Assembly (NCBI GenBank): GCA_027972325.1
Contig: JAPMOS010000262.1
Span: 1 to 22,500, forward strand
Length of the DNA stretch: 22,500 nucleotides
Source: Paratrimastix pyriformis
Lineage: Eukaryota; Preaxostyla; Paratrimastigidae
Direction: 5' to 3'
Shown here: piece after piece, positions 9,345 through 18,558 of the stretch
Layout of the letters: each line of letters starts with the position of its first letter
How positions within the stretch are numbered: position 1 is the first letter of the stretch
The notes under the pieces: model-generated
The model's database searches: none
What the model saw: only the letters and a program-made list of their open reading frames with translations
Told to the model about the DNA's origin: nothing
Position numbers and translations under genes: made by a program

Positions 9345-12146
9345 AAATGTTTGTCGGGGTACTAAAATCCATACCGGCGGTATGGATTTTCAAGAAATCG
9401 AATTTTTTCGAGGTGGTGTTCTGACATCATCCCAAGTGTTTTTTTCGATGAAACTCATCGATTTGCATCATCAGAACCGTTTGTTTGTCGGTACTAAAAT
9501 CCATACCGGCGGTATGGTTTTCAATAGAAAATCGAATTTTTCGAGGTGGTGTTCCGACATCATCCCAAGTGTTTTTTGGTGTAACTCATCGATTTGCATC
9601 ATCAGAACCGGTATCGCGATGTTTGTCGGGTACTAAAATCCATACCGGCGGTATGGATTTTCAATAAATCGAATTTTTCGGTGGTGTTCCGACATCATCC
9701 AAGTGTTTTCGGTGTAACTCATCGATTTGCATCATCAGAACCGGTCTCGCGATGTTTGTCGGGTACTAAAATCCATACCGGCGGTATGGATTTTCGTAGA
9801 AATCGAATTTTTCGAGGTGGTGTTCGACATCATCCCAAGTGTTTTTCGATGAAACTCATCGATTTGCATCATCAGAACCGGTATCGCGATGTTTGTCGGG
9901 GTACTAAAATCCATACCGGCGGTATGGATTTTCAATAAATCGAATTTTCGGGTGGTGTTCCGACATCATCCCAGTGTTTTCGATGAAACTCATCGATTTG
10001 CATCATCAGAACCGGTATCGCGATGTTTGTCGGGGTACTAAAATCCATACCGGCGGTATGGATTTTCAATAGAAATCGAATTTTTCGAGGTGGTGTTCCG
10101 ACATCATCCCAAGTGTTTTCGATGAAACTCATCGATTTGCATCATCAGAACCGGTATCGCGATGTTTGTCGGGTACAAAATCCATAAGCGGTATGGTTTT
10201 CAATAAATCGAATTTTCGGTGGTGTTCGACATCATCCCAAGTGTTTTTTTCGATGAAACTCATCGATTTGCATCATCAGAACCGGTATCGCGATGTTTGT
10301 CGGGTACTAAAATCATACCGGCGGTATGGATTTTCAATAAAATCAATTTTTCGGTGGTGTTCTGACATCATCCCAAGTGTTTTCGATGAAACTCATCGAT
10401 TTGCATCATCAGAACCGTTTGTCGGGGTACTAAATCCATACCGGCGGTATGGATTTTCAATGAAAATCGAATTTTTCGAGGTGGTGTTCCGACATCATCC
10501 CAAGTGTTTTTTGGTGTAACTCATCGATTTGCATCATCAGAACCGGTATCGCGATGTTTGTCGGGGTACTAAAATCCATACCGGCGGTATTGGTTTTCAA
10601 TAGAAATCGAATTTTCGAGGTGGTGTTCGACATCATCCCAAGTGTTTTTCCGATGAAACTCATCGATTTGCATCATCAGAACCGGTATCGCGATGTTTGT
10701 CGGGGTACTAAAATCCATACCGGCGGTATGGATTTTCAATAAAATCGAATTTTCGAGGTGGTGTTCTGACATCATCCCAAGTGTTTTCGATGAAACTCAT
10801 CGATTTGCATCATCAGAACCGTTTGTCGGGTACTAAAATCCATACCGGCGGTATGGATTTCAATAAATCGAATTTTCGGTGGTGTTCGACATCATCCCAA
10901 GTGTTTTTGGTGTAACTCATCGATTTGCATCATCAGAACCGGTATCGCGATGTTTGTCGGGTACTAAAATCCATACCGGCGGTATGGTTTTCAATAAATC
11001 GAATTTTCGAGGTGGTGTTCCGACATCATCCCAAGTGTTTTTTTCGGATGAAACTCATCGATTTGCATCATCAGAACCGGTATCGCGATGTTTGTCGGGG
11101 TACTAAAATCCATACCGGCGGTATGGATTTTCAATAGAAATCGAATTTTTCGGTGGTGTTCCGACATCATCCCAAGTGTTTTCGATGAAACTCATCGATT
11201 TGCATCATCAGAACCGGTATCGCGATGTTTGTCGGGTACTAAAATCCATACCGGCGGTGGATTTCAATAGAAATCGAATTTTTTCGAGGGTGGTGTTCCG
11301 ACATCATCCCAAGTGTTTTCGATGAAACTCATCGATTTGCATCATCAGAACCGTATCGTGTTTGTCGGGGGTGCTAAAATCCCTTCGGCGGTATGGATTT
11401 TCAATGAAAATCGAATTTTTCGAGGTGGTGTTCTGACATCATCCCAAGTGTTTTCGATGAAACTCATCGATTTGCATCATCAGAACCGGTATCGCGATGT
11501 TTGTCGGGGTACTAAAATCCATACCGGCGGTATGGATTTTCAATAAATCGAATTTTCGAGGTGGTGTTCTGACATCATCCCAAGTGTTTTTCGATGAAAC
11601 TCATCGATTTGCATCATCAGAACCGGTATCGCGATGTTTGTCGGGGTTAAAATCCATACCGGCGGTATGGATTTTCAATAGAAATCGAATTTTTCGAGGT
11701 GGTGTTCTGACATCATCCCAAGTGTTTTCGATGAAACTCATCGATTTGCATCATCAGAACCGATGTTTGTCGGGTACTAAAATCCATACCGGCGGTATGG
11801 ATTTTCAATAGAAATCGAATTTTTCGAGGTGGTGTTCCGACATCATCCCAAGTGTTTTTTTGGTGTAACTCATCGATTTGCATCATCAGAACCCGTATCG
11901 CGATGTTTGTCGGGGGTACTAAAATCCATACCGGCGGTATGGATTTTCAATAAATCGAATTTTCGAGGTGGTGTTCTGACATCATCCCAAGTGTTTTCCG
12001 ATGAAACTCATCGATTTGCATCATCAGAACCGGTATCACGATGTTTGTCGGGTACTAAAATCCATACCGGCGGTATGGATTTTCAATGAAATCGAATTTT
12101 CGAGGGTGGTGGTCTGACATCGAATTTTTCGAGGTGGTGGTGTTCT
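9345..12146. repeat. Palindromic satellite, 21 copies of a unit of about 135 bp
   Basis: I count 21 copies of the core palindrome between 9364 and about 12085, spaced about 135 bases apart on average. The core is 27 bases: the arm AAAATCCATACCG, a single G, and the perfect reverse complement of the arm (first copy 9364-9390). The rest of each unit reads in order: AAATCGAATTTTTCGAGG, TGGTGTTCCGACATCATCCC, AAGTGTTTTCGATGAAAC, TCATCGATTTGCATCATC, AGAACCGGTATCGCGATG, then TTTGTCGGGGTACT. Differences between copies are mostly one-base length changes in runs of T or G plus a few recurring variants. The array lies between the leftward gene ending upstream at 9335 and the rightward gene starting at 12217. 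Short frames across it are not genes. Confidence 0.95.
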
Positions 12147-12216
12147 AATTCAACTCGCGAGGTGGACCTTACCCCGGGTTCTAACCTTTGTTAACGCGCC
12201 TTTTTGACGTTTTCAG
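12147..12216 (+). promoter_or_regulatory. Leader ending in a 3' splice-site-like sequence just before an ATG
   Basis: After the last satellite unit, 70 bases end in TTTTTGACGTTTTCAG directly before the ATG at 12217. The pyrimidine-rich run and CAG fit the other intron ends seen downstream, so this may be the end of a leader intron. In that case some or all of the satellite would lie within or next to the transcribed leader. No TATA box is evident. Confidence 0.4.
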
Positions 12217-13363
12217 ATGAACTCGATCGATTGGAACCAGTTCCACACCCCCCAAGAAGCCATTGAGTATTGCGAGGGTGCGATCGGCCAGGACCCCCCG
12301 AAATGGGCCGAGGGTTACCAGGCGATCAATTGGTTTGTTTTACTCGCTCCTCGTTTCCCGAAACTTGTTGTCATAGCTTCCGTCGACGCCTCTCCTCCCT
12401 CACCCAGCCGTTGGGCGCGGGGCTCATGACGCCCTACCATCTGGAGCTGATTCGACAGACTTTTGACGGCCTTTCCGGCCGTCCTCACCTGATTCCGCCG
12501 GCAAAGACCTCCTCCTCGACATCGGTGGGGAGGACGAGCCGAACGCGAGCCCTCGTCCGTATTTGCATCGCACCTCCGGCTCGGTGCTAAATTCGTTCTT
12601 TGTTAGGTCTCCCGCCCCGCCGCCACGCACACCGCACCAGGAGCGCCCCTGCCCCGACCCCTACCGCCCCGAAGGCCCCGACCGCCCTGACCGCCCGTCC
12701 GACGACGCCCGCCTCTGGCGCCGTCGAGCACAAGGACAAGGGAACTGGAGCCGCTCGGCCGTCTGTCGGAGCGGGTTCTGGCCTTCCCAGCTGATTCTTT
12801 TTGGATTTCAGAATCCTGGACGACGATGATGTGCCGAGCCCGCCCAAGCCCAAGAAGGCGGCCCCGGCCGCCAAGCCCAAGAAGGATCGCGAGGCCCCGA
12901 AGAGGCAAGAAGGCGGCCCCGGTGGCCGCCAAGTCCAAGAAGGAGGCCGCCAAGGCGAAGGCCGCGGCCCCGGCCCCCCGGCCCGCCGGAAGCCTGGGCC
13001 GCCTCATGAGGCCAAGGAGGCTGCGGAGGCGAAGGGCTCGGACGACGCCCCCAGGATGACGCCAGGCCGCGGCACCGGCACAAGCACCCGGCCCCAGTGG
13101 AGATCTCCTCCTCGTCGTCCGGACGGCCGTGCCCCCCGAACCCAAGGCGAAGGCCGAGCGCAAGCAGGCCAGCCGACCGACCCGGACGACTTCTCCCCGG
13201 AGGCCGCTCGCCAAGTACTGCAGTCCGTCGTTGATCTCGTCAATGCGTACCTTGCGCGCCACCCTCCCTCCTCCCATCCCGCTCGCCAAGTAATGCAGTC
13301 CGTCGTTGATATCGTCAATGCGTACCTTGCGCGCCACCCTGCCTCCTCCCACCACTCGTGACC
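12217..13363 (+). CDS. Unrecognised protein, 5' part of the rightward unit, with a histone-H1-like basic tail
   Basis: The ATG at 12217 opens a segment of globular character (SIDWNQFHTPQEAIEYC, then PPKWAEGYQAIN) that I cannot assign. Another globular stretch (SSLTQPLGAGLMTPYHLEL, RQTFDGLSGR) follows an intron-like segment. A long Ala/Pro/Thr-rich region comes next, then at 12815-12990 a strongly basic Ala/Lys/Pro-rich stretch (KKAAPAAKPKKD, KKAAPVAAKSKKEAAKAKAA) very like the tails of linker histone H1 or other nonspecific DNA-binding proteins. The end holds a 25-residue helical repeat present twice. Candidate introns are at 12333-12376 and 12761-12811. The basic tail suggests nucleic-acid binding, perhaps a packaging or Gag-like role. 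Several frames are used and the copy may be broken. Confidence 0.45.
13206..13355 (+). repeat. 75-bp direct duplication encoding a 25-residue helical repeat
   Basis: Units 13206-13280 and 13281-13355 differ at about five positions. Both encode ARQV-L/M-QSVVD-L/I-VNAYLARHP followed by a short Ser/His/Pro spacer. The length is a multiple of three, so the duplication keeps the frame. Two changes are conservative (Leu/Met, Leu/Ile), which hints at selection on the helix. Confidence 0.9.
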
Positions 13364-13499
13364 TGTTTTCATCGTTTCCCTTTTTGAACAAGTTACTGAC
13401 TGCACATTCCTTTCGCTTTGTTCGGGTTGTTGGGGGCTCTTCGATCTCTCTGTCGGAAAAGTGCCACGGCAGAGGGCCCATGTGCTGCTGAGCTCCATC
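13364..13499 (+). other. Gap between coding segments, intron- or UTR-like
   Basis: This is a T-rich stretch with no protein pattern, between the helical repeat and the next coding segment. It could be a 3' untranslated region, an intron or an intergenic spacer; nothing visible decides this. Confidence 0.35.
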
Positions 13500-15500
13500 G
13501 ACCCTGCCCGAGCCTCGCCCGGCCCCTTGCCTACGAGCGCCTCGGAGCAATTGTGGAATGGTTCGAGAAGCTGGGAGCGGCCGTCCTGTTCAGCATAATC
13601 GTCCAGACGTCGGCCCTGGACGAGGCTCGATACCAGGTGGTCGACGGCTCGCACCGGTCTGACAATGCTCTTTTTTTGGTGGATCGGCCTCTAATCGTGC
13701 CCCTAGGTTCCAGGTTGCGCGCATCATCGTGGACCCGCGCCGGGTCTCCGAGTTGCCGCCGAGATCACCGCAGAACAGCGGACCGAGCTTCGCCAAAGGG
13801 TGGAGAAGCTCAACAAGCTACACCCCAGATCCGGCAGGTCTCTTGCACGTTGTCTCCGCCCTCATAACAACGCACCTCTTCCCCTGCACAGCACCTGAAG
13901 GAGGACTACATCGACGTGGCCGTTTACAACACTCTCGATCCGGAGGCCATGCTCGAGCTGCAACATCGGGTCAACCTGCTTACTCACGACGCGCGGTTTG
14001 GAAGCAGCACCTTCGACGTCCTGCTGAACCTCAAGCGTGCATCCCTCCAAGTCTGTCGTCTCCCGTCTCTTGATTATCATCACCCCACCTCCCCGCCCTT
14101 ATCAGGCCCCAAGCGCTACATCCGTGAGGATCCGGACTTTGCCACACATTTGGAACCCGCCCTCAAGGAGCTGCACTTCCCCAAAGGCGAAGACGCCCCG
14201 GCCAAGCTTGTGAAGATTCTGGAGTGCTTCTCCCTGGAGATGCTGTGTGCCCTCCCAGCTCCCGGTTGAGCGACAGCCGTCAGCCACGAACCTGTGGCGC
14301 ATCTTTGAGGTCCGCATGCACCAACCATTTCCACGCTGCCGCTCACGTCCTGCCCGCCAGGCCAGGGATGCGGAGATGAATCGGTGGCTTGCTCGCGCCA
14401 TGTTGGAGGGGTCGTTCAGTGGTTCTGAGGCCACCTCTACTGCAGCGGCCGATCTCAAGAAGCCCATTCGGCAGGCCGAGCAGACCTTCATGCTGCTCGA
14501 GGCCCACGATGCAGCTGAGGTGGCCGCCGGAGACCACCCCGTCCTCTACCTGCCCCGACGAGGCCGCCCGGGAGATCCTGCGGTGCCATCTCGTCCGGAC
14601 CGAGACCTTGCCTTCATGAACTGCCTCAACGTGCGGCCCTTCCCATTCCGCAAGGGCAAGGTTCGACTCCCGGCCTTCTCCGAGGAGCTGGGTGAGCTGG
14701 GCTGCCCGTTCGAGCGCCTCAACGAGACGGACGTTGGCAACATGCCCCAGGAGATCACCTTCATGGACGGCCGGCGGCTCTCCCGAGTTCGAGTTGGTCC
14801 TCGGCTACTGGCTGGGGTGGTGCGCGGCACAACTGCCACCGGCAATGCAGGACTACCTGATGCCCGAGCACTGCCCGTACGCCCGGCTCTGGGAGGATGG
14901 GCCACCACGACATCCCCGTGCCAGCAAGCGCATGCTGAAGACCGTCGACCGGGAACTACGTGAGGAAAGGCGGGCACTCCGGGAGGAAGCCGCCTCCGAG
15001 CACCCAGAGCCGCCGAAGTCAGAGCCGGCCAAGCGGGCCACCCTGAAGGCGCTTCTTTCCCAAGCCGAGCCGACCTCCGAAGCCGAGGCCAAGGCGGCGG
15101 AGGCCGATGACGAGTATGAGGTCAAGGCCTGCGCACTCCCACCGGAGTCGGCCACCGAGGAAGCCCAGCCTTCGTCGAAACCGGTGCCCGAGCGAGCCCA
15201 AAGCCAAGCCCCGAGCCAGCCAGGCCAAGCCGCCGCAGCCCGCCCCCAGGCCAAGCCGCCGCAGCCCGCCCCCAGGCCAAGCCGCCGCAGCCCGCCCCCA
15301 GGCCAAGCCGCCGCAGCCCGCCCCCAGGCCAAGCCGTCGCCTCAGCCCCAGCCGGCTCAGCCTCAACCCCAGACCCCGGCCCAGGCCCAGCAACAACACT
15401 CAAGCCACCGCAGCAGCGTCAGTCGCCCAGGCCACCACCAAGCCCGCGTCCGCTGCGCCTCGTTCCGGCCCCAGCTGCTTTCCGCACCCGCGGAGGCCCC
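13500..15500 (+). CDS. Unrecognised multi-exon protein segment of the nested element, with a Pro/Ala/Gln-rich linker
   Basis: I do not recognise this protein, although its segments look globular and coding: LAYERLGAIVEWFEKLGAAV near 13530-13590, VYNTLDPEAMLELQHRVNLL near 13920-13980, then YIREDPDFATHLEPALKELH, LNVRPFPFRKGKVRLPAF near 14630-14680 and FELVLGYWLGWCAAQLPPAM near 14790-14850. A charged region rich in Glu, Ala and Lys follows (REERRALREEAASEHPEPPK), then a Pro/Ala/Gln/Arg-rich linker containing a 26-bp repeat at 15223-15336. Candidate introns are at 13657-13706, 13838-13891 and 14051-14105. No retroviral reverse transcriptase motif (Y-x-D-D) or protease motif is evident. It leads directly into the methyltransferase-like domain and may be part of one polyprotein. 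The copy looks broken in places. Confidence 0.5.
15223..15336 (+). repeat. 26-bp tandem repeat in the Pro/Ala-rich linker
   Basis: Units start at 15223, 15249, 15275 and 15301, exactly 26 bases apart and essentially identical, and a partial fifth starts at 15327. The unit begins GGCCAAGCCGCCGCAGCCCG. Because 26 is not a multiple of three, successive copies are read in different frames and the encoded pattern repeats only every 78 bases. Confidence 0.95.
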
Positions 15501-15504
15501 GATC

Positions 15505-16430
15505 CCTCATGGGAAAACCTTGGCCCGGTTCTACTGCGGGGATGCCGAAGCGATCTTGTTTCGCGCGAAGGATAATCCCGGCCGTGTCTGCAGTTTCCAA
15601 CTTGTTGGATCCCCACTAACATCCTCGTTTTATTCAATAGACACTGTATGCCTTGGCCGTGTTGGATGCTCCTGGGGCATTACCGACGACCCTCGAGACA
15701 GACCCACCCCGGACTACGGATCCCTGGCCCAGTACCTCGACTCGTTCATTGCCCCAATGGTACCATCATTGTGATGGATACCGAGGCCAACTTGTCCCAG
15801 CAATGGACGCCGGCTCTCGAGTGCTTCAATTTCGTGAGCGATCACCGAATTCGTGCCATCTGGGGAAGTCCGTGATTCATTCCCTTCACGCAATTGGTTT
15901 TAACTTGTCCTTCTTCATCACTTCTTCGCGCAGATTACCTCGAGGAGGCCAACCCCGGCCGTCGCTCTCACCGGGAGCCCCCCGCCCTGAGGAGGTGGAG
16001 CTGCCCATCGAGGTTTTCCAGCGAGGCCACGAGCGGCCCGTCAACTGGCGCTGGGATGTACTGTGCCCTTCTCCGAGTGCGAAGTTGGCCGAGATGAACG
16101 CCCGGGCCAACCCGCGCACCAACGCGGTCTACCTGCGGCACCAGGCGGGGCAGGCCCGCTTCGCCAAGCCGGCCGATCTTTACGTCTACCTCTTCCGCCG
16201 CTACGGAGGGCCGGGCCCTGTGTTGGACTGCTACTGCGGCTGTGGGCCAGCTCTCTTGGCGGCAGAGGCCACCGGAACGCGCGTTGATCTAATTGACCGG
16301 GCGCCTGCAGTGGAGAGCCTCATGATCGGCCACGTGCCTCCGGTGCTGGTGCACCGGCAGGACGAAGCATACCTGCCCCTCGAAGCCCACGAGACGGAGC
16401 TTTGCAACGTCGTTGCACCCCTGTCGACGA
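15505..16430 (+). CDS. DNA amino-methyltransferase-like domain (beta class, N6-adenine or N4-cytosine type)
   Basis: The order of motifs matches beta-class DNA methyltransferases, in which the catalytic region precedes the SAM-binding region. LARFYCGDAEAIL (near 15520-15560) resembles the usual GDA-x-x-x-L opening. A YALAVLDAPG segment and a region like the catalytic-side helices follow (DYGSLAQYLDSFI, then NGTIIVMDTEANLSQQW near 15760-15800). The C-terminal part has FAKPADLYVYLFRRYGGPG and then PVLDCYCGCGPALLAAEAT (about 16160-16275), which closely fits motif X and the SAM-binding motif I, ending in an acidic strand residue (VDLID). In this family the enzyme moves a methyl group from S-adenosylmethionine to a base amino group. 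Candidate introns are at 15586-15640 and 15868-15933. The target base and activity cannot be told. It lies between the linker and an integrase, so it probably belongs to the mobile element. The fold is likely; the exact subgroup is open. Confidence 0.65.
15586..15640 (+). other. Candidate intron within the methyltransferase-like gene
   Basis: A 55-base segment begins GTCTGCAG and ends TTTTATTCAATAG, with a TACTAAC-like CACTAAC branch-point candidate near 15614-15620. It is the best single example of the intron-like segments in the nested element, because coding character is clear on both sides. Confidence 0.55.
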
Positions 16431-16704
16431 ATGGGACCTGCATCTTCCTCTGCTCCCCCTCAAGAAGAACCTGCCCCGCCTCAACAAGAAGAGCAGGCCT
16501 CCGAGCAGACCACCACCGCCGAGCAACAACAACAAGAGCAGGCCTTCGAGCTTCAAGACGACCAAGAGGGCCCCTCATCCCCGCTCCCGATGATCAGCCT
16601 TATCAGTGGCCTCCTCCTTCCGACGAGCTCAACCCGCTGCTGGACCCGCTCAGTCCGGATGCTTTGGGCGAGGACCTTCAGCCCGAGGAAATCGAGGACT
16701 TGCC
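16431..16704 (+). CDS. Gln/Glu/Pro-rich linker after the methyltransferase-like domain
   Basis: This is a low-complexity, probably disordered segment (QQEEQASEQTTTAEQQQQEQ in one frame), ending in the acidic, Pro/Leu-rich stretch PPSDELNPLLDPLSPDALG. It has no domain. It may tether the methyltransferase-like domain to the integrase or be the C-terminal tail of a separate protein, since a stop codon follows in the same frame at 16706-16708. Confidence 0.45.
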
Positions 16705-16768
16705 GTAACTTGTAATACAATCCCTCTTTTCGATCCTGATTTTTTTTTTTTTGGTTTGTTTTTCTAAG
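16705..16768 (+). other. Candidate intron or gene boundary with a T-rich tract
   Basis: A 64-base segment runs from GTAACTTG through a run of 14 T residues to TTTTTCTAAG. Two readings are possible: an intron joining the methyltransferase-like and integrase regions into one unit, or the end of one gene and start of the next. Transcript data would decide. Confidence 0.4.
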
Positions 16769-17160
16769 AAACACGATACATCGAGAAATTGCCTCGATTG
16801 AACAACAAGCCACCGGGGCGGGATCGGGACCCGGAGGGTCTGGGACCGGGAGTAGTGCTCGCTGGACGGGCTGCATGACCAGGGTGATAGCCACTCCTGT
16901 GGCGCCTCTGATATGGAGCCAATCGAAGTTGACGACCTCCCTCCACCGCTTCCTGAGGAGGAGTTATTTTTCGGAGGTGGTGATGGTGACGAGGCGGCAC
17001 ATGAGGAGGCCGAAGAGCCAGCCCTTGGAGACCTGGACCCGCAGAAGCCGCCGAGATTGACGTCGTGGTTGATGTAGCAGCAGACGATGGTGATGTGGCA
17101 GATTATGGAAGCTACGACCGGACGGCGCGGGGATCCACCTGATCCTTACCGGGGTGGAAC
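16769..17160 (+). CDS. Gly/Ser- then Asp/Glu-rich segment before the integrase
   Basis: After a Gly/Ser-rich stretch (GAGSGPGGSGTGSSARW) comes a strongly acidic stretch (MEPIEVDDLPPPLPEEEL from 16913, then GGGDGDEAAHEEAEEPALG). A second acidic frame (EIDVVVDVAADDGDVADYG) continues to about 17135. There is no fold I recognise; it looks disordered. It holds one copy of the dispersed CCAGGG-TGATAGCCACTC motif at 16879-16896. Confidence 0.4.
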
Positions 17161-17218
17161 GTCTGTTTTTGGTTTTTTCGGGTCATGATCAATGCCCCCG
17201 TTTGTCTCATTTTTCCAG
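17161..17218 (+). other. Candidate intron before the integrase domain
   Basis: Fifty-eight bases begin GTCTGTTTTTGG and end in the pyrimidine-rich TTTGTCTCATTTTTCCAG. The start and the 3' end match the other intron-like segments in this element. Confidence 0.5.
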
Positions 17219-18540
17219 TTCGGGAAGGATCACGCAGTTACCGGTCGAACTGTCTAAAACACGCCAATGAAGGGTTGTACCGCGTCGAGCGGGGAGTTCT
17301 GCAGCGGCTCCGCTTCGACCACGAGATCCGCGATCGGCCCATCTGGGTGCCCGTGATCTACCCGCTTGCCCGCCGTGTGCGCTTGCTGCGGCGCTTGCAT
17401 GTCCAGCAGGGGCACCTCAACCGAGATGCCCTGATTGCCTACTCGAAGGGCCTCTTCTACATCCATGGCGTGGATCAGCTTGCGCGGGACATCATCGGGA
17501 CGTGTGGCCAGTGCCAGAGCGTCCGGCCCACGTACGAGCATCCCAAGTACCACGCCTTGGTGGTCAACCGGCCCCTCGAGGTGGTCGAGCTCGACTGCGG
17601 CGGCTTCGAGATGAGCTGCCAGCCGCCTCGCGCGTTCTGCGTCCTGGTGGACCACTTCACGAGCTACATGTGGGCCGCCGCGACACGGGAGACGAAGGCC
17701 ACCGGGAGGAGGTGACCGACCTTCTCAGTCGTGTGTTCACCAGCGACGAGCCCAATCTGCTCCCCACCCGGATCGTGACCGACAATGGGACCGAGTTCGT
17801 CAACCAGCGCGTGGCCGAGTGGATCGCGTCTGTCCTGTGCGTTTCGGATTTGCTCTTCACAGTCATCAACCCGCTCAGGAACAAGAACCTGCTGCCCGGG
17901 GTCCACATGGAGCACCACCGGTCGAGGCCGTACTACCCCAGTCTCATGGGAAGGCCGAGAACGCCGTCAAGAAGATCAAGAACCGGGTGATGAAGATGCG
18001 TATCGTGCCGGCCACCAACCGCGAGCTGCCGTGGCAACCCTTCCTGCAGCCCGCCGTGCACCTGTACAACACGGCCACGGTTTCTTCGGTCTTCCAGCAA
18101 CGCCCGGTTGTGATGATGGCGCTCTACCTCCCCGAGTACGAACAACTGGGCGACATGGCCCAGCTGCCGGAGAAGTTCGCCAACCTGACGGCCGCGGAGG
18201 TGCGCCAAATCAAGGAGGCCGTGGCGTTCTACCGGCACCGCGAGTACGGCTACATTGAGCGGCGCCGCAACAAGGACCAAGAGACCATCGAGGAGGGGAC
18301 TCGCGTCATGGTCGCCCGCCTGCCAAATGGCGCCGGCCCGGCATTGGCAGGTTCTGCTGGTCCGGGAGGGTGGCGGAACGCATGCGTAACGGCACCTACG
18401 TCATCGAGTTTGAGGATCGGGTCAAGCCGGGCATTCCCAAGGTCTACGGGCGCAACAAGCTGCGGCCTTACGATGCCACCTTCGATGCCCCGCTCCCTGC
18501 TGCGGGAGGCGCTCTGGTCCCCGTCGTTGATCGCCGGCGT
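17219..18540 (+). pseudogene. rve (DDE) integrase of LTR-retrotransposon type, in the nested element
   Basis: This is the strand-transfer enzyme of the nested element. An N-terminal HHCC zinc finger is visible (LHVQQGHLNRDALIAYSKG, then CGQCQ, near 17390-17520). The catalytic core follows with VVELDCGGFEM, FCVLVDHFTSYMWAA, RIVTDNGTEFVN (17770-17805) and KAENAVKKIKNRV (17953-17990). The C-terminal part has VHLYNTATV, a basic tail (FYRHREYGYIERRRNKDQ) and an SH3-like end (GTYVIEFEDRVKPGIPKVYG). It is unlike the Polinton integrase at 1820-2781, so it is not a displaced piece of it. No reverse transcriptase or RNase H accompanies it. It is broken, with a few breaks. An alternative to LTR kin is a Ginger-like transposase, which uses the same fold. 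Confidence 0.8.
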
Positions 18541-18552
18541 CACGCGCCCCAG

Positions 18553-18558
18553 AATAAA
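18553..18558 (+). terminator. AATAAA polyadenylation-type signal
   Basis: AATAAA occurs shortly after the end of the integrase-like coding region and before a C- and G-rich terminal stretch. It is a plausible 3' end signal for the rightward unit if the host uses the canonical hexamer. Confidence 0.35.

Noticed and set aside
9295-12089. Many plus- and minus-strand ORFs of 60-115 codons across the satellite, with repeated peptides such as TKIHTGGMDFQ
   Set aside because: They follow the satellite period, change frame from unit to unit with one-base length changes, and show no independent coding signal. They are by-products of the repeat.
9345-12146. CRISPR-like array
   Set aside because: The whole unit of about 135 bp repeats; there are no unique spacers, and the context is eukaryotic.
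9345-12146. ATTTGCAT octamer motif in each satellite unit
   Set aside because: It matches the animal POU-factor octamer, but nothing suggests an animal host, and the motif simply repeats with the unit.
14853-15403. Minus-strand Gly/Ala/Leu-rich ORFs of 93-159 codons
   Set aside because: They are antisense shadows of the GC-rich linker with the 26-bp repeat, which has no stops in any frame.
17219-18540. The second integrase as a displaced part of the Polinton
   Set aside because: Its sequence, composition and zinc finger differ from the Polinton integrase at 1820-2781, which already occupies the expected place.
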